Shown in pieces: positions 36,501 through 47,140 of a stretch of 64,000 nucleotides of DNA; within the stretch, counting starts at the first letter, position 1, and each line of letters opens with the position of its first letter. Under the pieces are notes generated by a model. The model made no database searches, was not told the DNA's origin, and was given only the letters and a program-made list of their open reading frames with translations. The stretch comes from Bradysia coprophila. Lineage: Eukaryota > Arthropoda > Insecta > Diptera > Sciaridae. The stretch lies in the NCBI RefSeq assembly GCF_014529535.1, contig NC_050736.1, positions 496,001-560,000 on the forward strand, written 5' to 3'. The position numbers and the translations under genes are program-made.

Positions 36501-38213
36501 TTGACCAGACTGAAAATTCAAAAATTTTAGGATAGAAGGATATGCTATGAGTAATTTGAAAGCGAAATTGAAATCCTTTAGCAGCGATAGCATATAAAAT
36601 CTCCATATATTAACTCTCTTTATGACACATGGGACACAGAAACAAATCTACTGGAGTTTTAGGAATCCAAGTGGTGGTATTTGAATGAGAGAAACTCCTA
36701 ACATTTATTTGAGACCCAATACACAACCAACTAGATCTTGCCTATTCCTATCGTTAGGGAGCCATCGGTGCCATTTCAGGGATCAAAAATGAAAGTCATA
36801 GAACAAATGTTTTTCTTATCGGGTCGTGCAATAATTAAATGTGCTATGGGTTTGGAACCGTGACCTTATGAAGGACCAAAATTGCATTGGGGGACTGGTC
36901 ACTGGTGTATAATGAAATAATAGTAGAAGTATGTCCTTCTTTGAAACTTTTTATTTTGCCATATGTGGCGTTCAAGCCGAAGGCGAGAGATGTAACCACA
37001 CAACGTAAAAAAACAAAGTTCCAAACAATTACGCAAGATATTTTATTGACTAAGCCCCAGAAAATTAGTTTTAACGCTCATGCCAATGAAGTAATGATAC
37101 TTTGATCTAATACACTCGATATATTAATCTGATGATAAGCTTGACGCCGCACCGGTAAAATGATAACAGAGGTTACTTAATGGACTTAATCGGTAAATAA
37201 TGTAAACGGGCTTGTAAAAAAAATTAAAAATTTTTGAAATTTTGAGAGACCCAAAATACCAATCCTTTTTTCTTGAACTCCTAATCTAAAGACCTGATGA
37301 TATGATATGATCCATCAAGACGTGACAAAGAGGTGACAAATAAAATAATAAAATTAATAAAAATTCTTTTGTAAAATATTTTACAAAATGAGTCGTTACA
37401 ACTGTATTTGGTGATTTTTCGGTTACATAAAGCTTAACGTTTGGTCGGAAAACTATTAATCGTAAACTTCAGCCGAAGTCCATTGTTTATCAAATTTATT
37501 TCATTTCAATAAAGGGAACAAAGAATGTCTAGAAAACGCCGAAACGCATAGCCAAAGTATTTACCGAAGAGATTCATTACAACTTGTGACCTATTTCACA
37601 CTTGGTAAAATCTGAAAATAAGGTCCTTTTTGAACCCATAATCTCCATAACATCATATCAAAAGCTTAAACAACCGAGCTTCTTCCGTTCAAAGAGGAGC
37701 GAAAAAAAACTAAGGTGAGCACGTCTTCCATCACGACCTAGTATCAATGGTATTATGTCTGCATTTCGGGAGGTTCACTGAATCGGATTTAAAAAAAACT
37801 TTCGTTCTAAACAAAAAAATCACAGATGCAGAAAAATACCTTACAGGAAAACGATCAGCTTTAAAGGGCAAATTTGTTCATCACTTGAACTCCCCTTTCG
37901 ATGTACTAACCTTTTTGTATATTTAGCTACATACAATACGCACAATCAAATTCTCAAACGGGTAAAACAATTTCCCCAACGGCTATTTTCCTGTACCAGT
38001 TCCAGTTACTTAAAACCAGCAACACACCGGAGTCGTCTTAAAATAGCAGCTTCAATTCGATTCTTAGATACGACCAACTAAAAGTGATTTTTGCAAAATA
38101 ATTTAAGTTTCCGAGAACATTTATTTCAATGGAATTTGGGGCATCTTATTTTACCAGTAACAAATAGTTTTATATGATGAGAGCGATATAGAGAAATTAT
38201 TACAAAAAAAAAA
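36501..38213. other. Intergenic, no gene seen
   Basis: AT-rich sequence. A 72-codon frame at 36887-37105 has no family likeness. No repeat ends could be defined. Confidence 0.4.
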
Positions 38214-41040
38214 TCAATTTTTTCCAACTCCAGTCAGGGACTGAATGTTTTTGATCAATTGGGCATTGTATTCTTTGTGATTCACCGGTGCGACGTTCAT
38301 GACTTGGATTTTATTTCGTGGAGAATCCTGAAAAGATAATGCAATTCAATTGTAAAAACGCAATCGGCGGTGGCAATGAAAATTCTTACCCCGAAATTTT
38401 CGATCTTGGATCGCAGTTTGAAAATGTAGCCCTTGAAGAGAATCTTCGATACCATTTCTTCCAATTCCTCTTTGTTATTATCAAAGGCCCGGCCAACTTC
38501 ATCAGACGAATGTCCTAGCAATTTTTCGCCTTGATCCGAAAATATGGTTACCCAGCGGTTGGTCGTCCAGTCTGCAATGCTTGCCTGAAAGGTTCAACAA
38601 ATAGTAATAACATCGAGAACTAGCCAAATTGTGTCTTTCATTACTTGCAGAAGGATTCTGTATTTAAATTCTGAGCTATCAACAGAACACTTCTCACATC
38701 GGAACATGCCATTGTCTTGATCGAGGACTTTTTTGTTGCAATCTGCTTTGGAGCATGATTTGTACACACATGCGTTCGTTTTAATCAAATGAACAACAGC
38801 CTTGCATTGAAAGTAGTCGGGTTTCTCTGCACTTCCCAAGTTTCGTGCCTTGGCCTCGTAAAAGTTCACCCAATCCGTTGAAAAACCGGCTGCAGCGTTT
38901 CTGCAAATCAAATGGTTGAGCACACACAAACATTGCAAAAGAGGGTTTATTTCACCTCGAGGAAATGCTGGAAAAGTCTTGCTTTTGACCATCATTATCG
39001 TACCATCCGCGAAGTTGATGAGCCTCACTGATGTCGGGATTCAGTTTCATCGTAGTGCCACTGTTCAGCGAAATGCTCTTTCCACCACCGAATTCATTGA
39101 TTCTGCCACCTTTGATGAAGACGATCGGATTACCGGAGCCATCAAAATTTTCGGCGTCCTGTCCCCAAAGCGTAAGGCTGACCTGAATTCGAAAATGTTG
39201 TTGGTATATTCGTTCGACTTAGTACAATCGTTGTGATTCATTGAATTTGATACTTACACTAGATCCGCTGCGATCGACCAAAGTAACATCTCTTTTCTTC
39301 AGTTCGCGGCCAGTCGTCTTGGCAGTAAATTGGAAAATGTCACCAACTTCACGACAGACGCCTGCAACATCTAGAAACGAAACAAGGAGGTGAATTTGAA
39401 TAAACATTGGTAGTCAATGTGTGGTGCAGATACTCACCCACGGTAGCATTTGCTTCCATCTGGGAAATTTGGGACAAAGGAACCAAATTATACGAAACTT
39501 TTGGAACGTTGTCGTTGCCGCCAACACATTCCTCTACAACCGTATCGGAATTGAAAGTCATTTCGTAATCGTTTTTGATGCTCGTGAATTGTTTGTTGGC
39601 CGATTTGAGTTGACACTTGGAAATGTAGTACACTTTATCCACCTGAAACGACGAGCATTTATTCAATCTGTTATCGAAACTAACGGCAGGTTTGGGATGG
39701 TGTTGTCTTATGTACCACAACGTAATGTTAAAACCAACGAGGTACAAGATTTATCGTCGAAGAACCGAAAAACATAAAGACCGCTTGCCTGCCTAATATT
39801 CCTGACTCTACGTATTATTGTACGTACCTGAATCATTTCGAAGTATTTGTCACACGCCTCTTTAAAACAGGTAGCTCTTATTTCGCCGCTTTCGTCCATG
39901 AGATCCATGCTGAACAACTTTCCTTCACCCTTAGCATTCTTCCACTCGCGAACATTAGTTTTCGATGTAACGCGTGCTTTTATGACCCATTTGTTCTGAT
40001 ATGGTGTCAAGCTCGCAATGGGAGAAGTTAGATGGCTTGACATTACAGATGAGTTAAGCGATGAATTTGCATTGCTTGATCCAAGACCGTTACTGCTCGG
40101 CTTATATCCATTACTTGCTGGTTTACTTGACGGAGCGGGTTCACTTGGTGCTACTGTTTCGCTCGTCTTCGGCATGTTTGCATCATTTAACGGCACTGGA
40201 TCACCAATTTTTACTTTCACCTCGGTGCCGGGATGCAGAATGGCCAATTCCAGAATTACGACCACTTTTCTGTGAAAGTTTAGGAATTTAATTGATAAAC
40301 AATCATTGCCGGACTATCGATCCACTTACTTTTCCTGGGAAATCACGGACACAATATGCTTGTCGACACGAATTATGGTATTGTCTGTCAGTTGATTTTC
40401 ATCGGCGTAGCTGTTGAGTTGTGTAGCTAACATTGCGTAGCTAATTAAATATTTTCCGTCGGAGACGAGAAGCCGATACCGAACATTTCCACTTCCAGGC
40501 AAGCGTTTGGTGCCCAGCACTTGTAGAACTGGCTTTCCGCATTCGACTCCAGTCAAAATGTTCTAAAATTATGATACATTCAGAAATGGCTAGTCAATGA
40601 TGACTTAAAGCGATGAGTGCTCATTAGAACAATAGAGGAACAAAAAGAAGTAAAAATGACTTGATGATAATCCTGCTTTTAAGCTCATAGGAACACGGAT
40701 TTCATAGTAGACATTGCAATGAAAATTCAATTTGTGACTCAGGCTGCAATGGAAATTGAAATTGCGACTTAAGTTTTCCATGTCGGCGATGTCATGTCTC
40801 CGTATTATCAAAGCGTCTACTTTCCATACAGAAGCAAAAAATTAGGTCTCAAAGCTACTTTGTAAACATCAGATTCGTCCTTTGACGAAGGAGGCTCACA
40901 ATTTACCGTAATTTTTCAATCGTCAAAGTTTGGTGAGGTCAATATTTTCGTATGAAATTTCTCTGACTTTCCCCTGAACAAATTGAACAAATAAAAAAAC
41001 TTACAGAAAGGCAGCCGGTCGATAGACTAGCGAAGACCAT
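38214..41040 (-). CDS. RpA-70: Replication protein A 70 kDa DNA-binding subunit
   Basis: Large subunit of the nuclear ssDNA-binding heterotrimer used in replication, repair and checkpoint signalling. Nine exons (minus): 41005-41040, 40330-40562, 39828-40269, 39438-39642, 39258-39370, 38956-39182, 38645-38900, 38390-38584 and 38214-38327; 606 residues. The first exon encodes only MVFASLSTGCLS, like the fly MVLASLSTG start. Then come the N-terminal OB fold (RYRLLVSDGKYLISYAMLATQLN), a Ser/Asn-rich linker (near 120-175), DBD-A (KWVIKARVTSKTNVREW), DBD-B (LTLWGQDAENFDGSGNP) and DBD-C with the zinc ribbon Cys468, Cys473, Cys487 and Cys490, spaced 5-14-3 exactly as in human. All junctions are phase-consistent. 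Divergent from ISY1. Confidence 0.96.
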
Positions 41041-41531
41041 TTTGACTTGTTACAACAATGTGTTGTTAAATTCACAAATTTCGAAACATAAATTGCCGAT
41101 TTCACAAAGAAAATTGAAGACACAATGTCTATGCACGGTTGTTAACAAATGTAATGAAATACTTTAAAGCCCGCGAAATTTGACAGATGTGCGCTCCCAT
41201 CAGTGCGCCGAATATTGCGTTCAAATTTTTCAAAAATACGCATCCCAGTCGTAGAAAATATGAATGAAAAGGGGAACGAATGTTTGAAAACACTGACAAC
41301 ATTAAGGGATGATTTAAAATAAAAAATTCTAACCGAAATCAACGAAGAATTTATCCTAAGACCCATGGATCGGTTCTACTAGAAAATAGAAAACGTCGTA
41401 CAAGGGATATATTTACAAATACGAGGCACTGCATTGCGTTGCAAAGATTTTGAAGCGATTTCCTTAACGTAATTCAAAACGACATTATTGAATTATCTAT
41501 ACTTCGGTTACAACGTAGTTCAAACAATAAT

Positions 41532-41872
41532 TATTTACGTATCTGTTGTGGAAGGTAGATTTTAGGCAATTTAACGAGTTCTATCTTGAACGAAATGAGG
41601 GTGACCAGCGAAAGTGCCTAAAATCACGGCAGAGTAAAGTAACCCAGGCAGGAGTGCTCGTTTGACTAGGGACCTGAATAATCTAGTAGCCTTATTTATT
41701 TTGCGAATTAAATTTTTCAACTTATGCCAGTGTTCATTTGAGTTCATTTTCATACGGTGTATTAGGTCCCTCATTTGACGTTTCAAAAATGAACCGCTCC
41801 TGCCTGGTTTATTTTACTCTGCCGTGCTAAAATCAACCATCCACAACATATACGTATATAACTTTTCATGCT
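41532..41872. mobile_element. Inverted-repeat element with ATTTACGTATCTGTTGTGGA end, interrupted
   Basis: The left end ATTTACGTATCTGTTGTGGA and the right end (TCCACAACATATACGTATAT) are inverted copies. The same ends appear at 62201-62290. The 202-bp CACGGCAGAG MITE lies inside it, so only about 130 bp are its own. Confidence 0.6.
41625..41826. mobile_element. 202-bp CACGGCAGAG MITE, nested, 7-bp target duplication
   Basis: Same length and ends as the copy at 4123-4324 (CACGGCAGAGTAAAGTAACC and inverse), with very similar interior. It is flanked by the 7-bp duplication CTAAAAT (41618-41624 and 41827-41833), which belongs to the host element around it. Confidence 0.88.
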
Positions 41873-42657
41873 GAGGGCCTGACGTGAAAACGTGATCATG
41901 GTCGACAGCTGCCAAATAGAGTAGTATTTTGTGTGAAATGGTTTTTTACAGTGTTTTACTGTTGTGTGACACACTGTCAAGTGTCAGTACCCCAGAGGGG
42001 GAAATTTGAAAAAAAAACTTGCGGTAACGTTGACACAAAAGAGTTTATTCTTAATAAGAGTCATTTAGATAGTAACACTCATGCTTGAAGTGCGTTGTTC
42101 GGGGACGAAGACGAAGTCAATTTGGACTTTTTCTCAAGTTTGCGTCCCTTAAGATGAAAATTTACATACTTTACCTGTATTGGACGATTGATTTTGACGT
42201 AAATAACTATTAAAGTGATCATTCTGAGGCTCAGAATCTGAGGGATTGAAAAGGGAAATGCATGAACTCACATGTATATAAGATTGCATGCAAAGCTTAA
42301 AAACGGCTTGCGTCGGCGATAAGAGGAGTGCACTCAAAAATGTCCTTCGACAATTGATAATTCAAATTTCATGACTCTCACACCCATAGAGTTATACTGA
42401 AGAGGTGGCCGAGTGTAACTCTATGCTCTCACACCCAATGAAAGTGGAAACAATTGCATTGCAATTTTCGTTTCTTTCCCGCAAAATTATCACAGAAAGT
42501 GAACACTTTTTGACACCCGGTCGTTTTTTGCCTTTTGTTTACACATGCACGACATGCACACAGAAGTTTCTTCTTCTCGAAAACAAACGTTTGTTGTTGA
42601 TTTCATCTTTACTTTGTGAAATTTTCGGATTCAGTTTATCTGCAAACACATCTCAAA

Positions 42658-43711
42658 ATGGCTAGAAATGCGGAAAAGGCTATGTAAGTATCTAACAACA
42701 GTGTCGCCAATCAGCCCCAAACCGATAACTGGAAATACGTTTTTTTAGGACCACATTAGCCCGTTGGCGTGCTGCAAAGGAAGCTGAAACGGGAGACAAA
42801 GATAGACGGCCATATCTAGCATCTGAATGCAATGACGTCTCCAAATGTGAAAAGTGGCGCCTGGAAATTATCCGCGAGATTTCGAAAAAAGTGGCTCAAA
42901 TTCAGAATGGTAAGTTGTTGTATCATATCAGAAGATGATCCGGATCTTAAATTGTATGTTTTGGATATGTCCAGCCGGATTGGGTGAATTTCGGATACGA
43001 GACCTAAATGACGAAATCAACAAATTGCTTCGTGAGAAACGGCATTGGGAAAATCAAATATCAGCGCTTGGTGGACCGCATTATCGGCGTTACGGACCGA
43101 AAATGTTCGATGCTGAAGGACGTGAAGTGCCAGGAAATCGCGGCTATAAGTATTTCGGTGCAGCGAAAGATTTACCTGGTAAGTTTTGAATGAATTTCAG
43201 TAACACGAAACGCAATGGTCACAACTTTTCCGTCACTCAGGCGTGCGAGAACTCTTTGAACAAGAACCAGCTCCACCGATCAAAAAGACAAGGGTCGAAT
43301 TGATGAAAAACATTGACGCCGATTATTACGGTTATCGTGACGACGACGATGACGGAATTCTGATTCAGTTAGAAGAAAAAGCTGAACGGGCAGCTGTGTT
43401 AAAGGCGATCGAAGAGTGGAACGAGAAACGCAGCACAGAAGAGCCGAATGACGAGGATGATATCTACAACACTGACCCTAAAGTGAGTGCTTTATATGCA
43501 GCATTGCTCTGATCCTAAAGCTAACGTCGCCCATCTTTCATTTTAGGATAATGCTGAAAGTAATTTGTCTAAGGAACGAATGGAAGCTGATCCAATGGAA
43601 CTACTAGGTCCACGTTTCACGGCGCACGTACCGATTCCTACGCAACAGGATATAGAGTCTGCTTTGTTGAGGAAGAAAAAACAAGAACTTTTAGACAAAT
43701 ACACGAACTAA
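42658..43711 (+). CDS. ISY1: Pre-mRNA-splicing factor ISY1
   Basis: Component of the spliceosomal NineTeen-related complex that acts around the first catalytic step. Five exons: 42658-42683, 42749-42909, 42975-43178, 43241-43482 and 43547-43711; 265 residues (human 285). The start MARNAEKAMTTLARWRAAKE is nearly invariant in the family. RRPYLASECNDVSKCEKWR, IREISKKVAQIQNAGLGEFR and LREKRHWENQISALGGPHYR follow, then an acidic middle (YRDDDDDG) and the C-terminal coiled part ending in LDKYTN. The first intron splits the codon right after MARNAEKA. It is convergent with TXNDC17, with 312 bp between stop codons and no separate element in that gap. Confidence 0.95.
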
Positions 43712-44023
43712 ACGCCCAATTCCAAAATCTTTTGCTGGATAATTTGAATTTATTTTGGGCGATTTGCAGATAATAGAAACGAAGAAGGTAAGTGATTGGT
43801 TTGTAAAACTAAATGAGCACTTTTCCGTAAAGACGTGTAAGGTGTGTCGGCCAAATAAGAGCCGTTTATAATTTCTACCCTGCGGAAGCTAAAGGGGTTA
43901 TTAGGTAAGAGAACATTGTACCGTGGTAAAGTTTCTAGACGCAGTTCGTTGGATTTAACATTTCGTGGACGGTTAATACTTAAGTTGCAATAAAACCCAG
44001 CATATCAATCACATGAATCAAAT

Positions 44024-46287
44024 TTATTCTTCACTGAAAAACATCGAAAGTAATTCAGGATTCAGCAGCTGTTCTCCTTCTAAGCGTTGAGGACCTGTAA
44101 ATAATTTCGTTAAAAAAATCTTTCCCAAAAGATAAAAATTTTCGAAAAGTTACCATCCCATCGGATCAACGTTGGTATGACGGACAGATGAGTTTTCTTA
44201 TCAAGTCGGAATACGTTCTTCATATCCTTCCAGCTGAAAAAGAAAATGTTTTTTATCACGTTAGTAAGACACGCTTCAATATTTAGGAATTAACTAATTC
44301 ACAACAGACATCCATTACAACTTTGGTGATTATCCCCGAAACAACGACGGTCATAATAACTGACAGTTAAGTGACGAATTAAAAATGCGAAAACGATATA
44401 ACTTCATTGTAACATTGGACCACCTCCCGCACGGAGTATGGAGTAATGCCATTCAAAGAATTACGTGAGCTCGTGAACAGCCGAACCGTTTTCAAAATTA
44501 AATTTTACGGACACGATTGACAAACTGCCAACAATTTCAGACTGCTGGAAAATGAGAGCGGATTGCCAATAGAAAAATTGATATTGAATCAGATGGAAAC
44601 GACTCGAAAGTCTACTGGTAAGCTGCCATATTGCCTATGGAAACATTACCGGCCATAACCGGCCAATCATACTACCGTAGAAAGAACCGCTTCGACAACG
44701 ATCCATTCGCCAAATACTTCAGAAAAACTAATCAAATTACTCCGGCCTATATCTTTTTCCGACCTATGCACCGAAACTTTACCCAAGGTAGCGAAGCAGA
44801 TAATTTACTGATAATAGCTCCGCTTATTTGGGGTATGCTATCTCAAAATTTTGACGATTTACATAATAAGGTTGGTGAATGCAGTGAATGCATTCATGAC
44901 ATTAACAAACCCGAAAGTGAAGAGCTATGTCTGGTCAAGTTTAAAGGGGATTGGTACAGAGCCATTAACTATGGCTCAAAATGTTTGTTCATTGACTGGG
45001 GTTATGTGGAGGACATTGACGCACGCAACATAATACGTTTTCCTGAGGAATTGAAAGTTCCGTGCTACACGTTCGTTTGTCGTGTTCAAAGTGTAGGACA
45101 GCGTCTGGCTCAAGATACAGCGCAAATTGAACGGTTGAAGAAATTGCTAGACATCCTGAGAGAACATCCATATTGTTTTTTGTGTTCACGTTGAAGGTGA
45201 ACTAATTGAATATAATGTCACGTTTCCGAAACTTCGAATAAAAATTAAGTTTTTCTTTATTCTCTTTTTTGCTATATTTTCTTGAATTTGTTTTTTACTT
45301 TTTTCGACCTTTTGAAAAGTTAATTTGTTATCAATAAAACTAAGAAGTCTCAATAAAGAGATATCATCGAAGGTATAAGCAAAATTCGTTAACATGCACT
45401 TACGACTCAATCGTTTCAGCAATTTTCACAAAAAATTTGGATTTTTTAGAATCTTTGGGAGTTGATTCTGAAACAACGTCCACCACAGTAAGTATAGGTA
45501 GAACGTATCAACGATGACTTTCGGTTAAAGTGATAAACGTTAGAGCGAATGAAGTAAAAGATTCTGTTTCGAACAATAAGCGACACAAAAGAAGTAACGA
45601 ATTTAATCGTTGTATGCTGGATGATGCTCTTGTTTTTTCTAAAAAGTGAACGAACTGTGTTCAAGCAGAAATTTAACTTTGCTGCTAAAAAAAGATTTTT
45701 TCACTTTACTAGAGAATGAGTCACAGCTAAACGCTTATTGTTGTAACCTGTTGTATCATGTGAAAATTCCACCAACAAAGAAAATTTATCAACCAAAATG
45801 GGGTGGTTGAGAATATTAACCATCGGCCAGACATAATTAACATAATAATCATCCATACCCAATGGGTATTACCCATGATAAGATACTACAATGTAGATAT
45901 TATGAATCAAGAAATATTAATATTTGGAAACGAGAGCAGCTTATCTTACATTGACTCCGCCGATTGATTATGCAGAACATACTATTTTATACTTACAATG
46001 GCCTATCACCGACATCACAATAGATAAAATGTGTATTCGGATCAGAAGAAGTCAACGCCTTGTCAACAAATGGTAGAGCTGTAAATTAATGCTCGATTTT
46101 AGCTAATTTAATTAGATAATCACTGCAGTCTGCACCGTTTACCTTCGACACAATCAGGGCACCAACTCTTTCCAGTGTCATCTTTAGAGCCCGTGAAGTA
46201 AATGTTTATCGGCTTATTATCACTTTTTATACGATTGATACAATCTATTAGATCGTCGTAACCATGAACTTTATGTTGTTGGGCCAT
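44024..46287 (-). CDS. TXNDC17: Thioredoxin domain-containing protein 17 (TRP14)
   Basis: Small cytosolic oxidoreductase that, in mammals, reduces cystine and some protein disulphides with thioredoxin reductase. Four exons (minus): 46143-46287, 45997-46078, 44154-44233 and 44024-44094; 125 residues (human 123). It reads MAQQHKVHGYDDLIDCINRI, YFTGSKDDTGKSWCPDC with the active-site Cys43 and Cys46, HFIYCDVGDRPFWKDMKN, LSVIPTLIRWDGPQRL and ends MFFSEE, matching the family throughout. Every junction is in phase. Each exon is under 150 nt, so single-exon searches miss the gene. Intron 2 is 1.76 kb (44234-45996), while the others are about 60 bp; it contains a Tudor-domain gene relic on the plus strand. 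Convergent with ISY1 and divergent from JAMP. Confidence 0.93.
44390..45260 (+). pseudogene. Tudor-domain gene relic nested in TXNDC17 intron 2
   Basis: Two coding-like parts are seen. The first (about 44420-44610) reads MPFKELRELVNSRTVFKIKF and then, after one in-frame TGA where a Trp would fit, FRLLENESGLPIEKLILNQM. The second is open from 44631 to 45194 and carries a good Tudor core: LCLVKFKGDWYRAINYG, CLFIDWGYVEDIDARNI and FPEELKVPCYTFVCRV. Family-like sequence then continues in another frame (VEGELIEYNVTFPKL) to about 45240, so there is probably a frameshift near 45175. The reading frame also does not join smoothly between the two parts; a GTAAGC...TAG intron is possible there. Tudor proteins of this kind act in germline piRNA granules. 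It could be a decayed duplicate or a lineage gene with a shortened product. Confidence 0.6.
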
Positions 46288-46474
46288 TTTTGTGGACTGA
46301 CTGAATGTGAAATTTTGTTGTGCAGGAAAGTAAATATTTTGTTATCACGACGACAATTTTATTGTTAGTGTGGGTCTGTTGCGAGATGTGCTCACTTATA
46401 TCAGTTAAGGAAAATGTCCCAGACGACATACTTAGAAGATAGGTGTATAAATGGTGGGTTCTTTGATTCTTATA

Positions 46475-46658
46475 GAGTGTTATGATGAAAGATAAGAATA
46501 TAGTTTGATAAGTACCCCAAGGCAAGTTAAACAAAATTGGTATTCTGTCCTCTTGCTCTCAACGTACCACGTTGAAAGAGAAGCAAATACTTTGACAAGT
46601 ACCCCAAGGCAAGTTATAATAGCTAGTCTTCGGTTTTCTCGCTCTGATCATAACAGTC
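46475..46658. mobile_element. TA-flanked MITE with GAGTGTTATGAT end
   Basis: The left end GAGTGTTATGATGAAAG follows TA (46473-46474). The right end CTGATCATAACAGTC precedes TA (46659-46660). Internally the stretch TACCCCAAGGCAAGTTA occurs twice, so the element carries an internal duplication. Same family as 46810-46961 and 10064-10216. Confidence 0.75.
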
Positions 46659-46809
46659 TATACAGTTCATACAGTTAAATGCATTGAAATTTCATCATGA
46701 ATTTGCTTCAGCTGTTTTGCAGCTGATCCACACAAACAATCTCAGCCCCTGACTGTATTTTTGTTGTTTAGAGGCCACTTGCTCATTCTATCAAAAATAT
46801 TCGTCAATA

Positions 46810-46961
46810 GAGTGTTATGATGAAAGAGAAAGAAATATTTTGTCAAGTACCGCAAGACACCTTATAATAGACTGGTCTTCGGTCCTCTCGCTCCGATCAT
46901 AACAGTCACGGCAGAGTAAAAGTAAACCTGGGGGTTACTTTTACTCTGCCGTGTAACAGTC
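46810..46961. mobile_element. Second TA-flanked MITE of the same family, interrupted near its right end
   Basis: The left end GAGTGTTATGATGAAAGAGA follows TA (46808-46809). The right end ATCATAACAGTC precedes TA (46962-46963). The last bases are split by a 47-bp hairpin element that duplicated TAACAGT. It lies in the same orientation as the copy at 46475, about 150 bp away. Confidence 0.75.
46907..46953. mobile_element. 47-bp minimal CACGGCAGAG hairpin with 7-bp target duplication
   Basis: It starts CACGGCAGAGTAAAAGTAA and ends with its inverse (TTACTTTTACTCTGCCGTG), with a loop of only nine bases. The exact 7-bp duplication TAACAGT flanks it (46900-46906 and 46954-46960). It is the shortest member of the 202-bp family, almost nothing but ends, yet it moved or arose by internal deletion after insertion. 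Confidence 0.85.
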
Positions 46962-47140
46962 TATGATCCCCAAAAGTGTGTTCCAGTCGTCCCAGTATAG
47001 AATCAAATTCTACTTTTCTGAGTATGTTCACTAGCTGGCAAACACATATCTGTCACTTTCGAAAAGAGAGAATGAAGAGGAGATGGACTGATTGTTGTTT
47101 ACAAAATATCGAATTGATGTCAAAAATCATACCCAACTAA

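Larger units (their letters stand above)
41041..42657. promoter_or_regulatory. Divergent upstream region between RPA70 and ISY1, with nested MITEs
   Basis: About 1.6 kb between two divergent start codons. It holds the nested inverted-repeat elements at 41532-41872. A short hairpin, ATAGAGTTATACTG and inverse, lies near 42389-42425. No further gene was seen. Confidence 0.45.
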
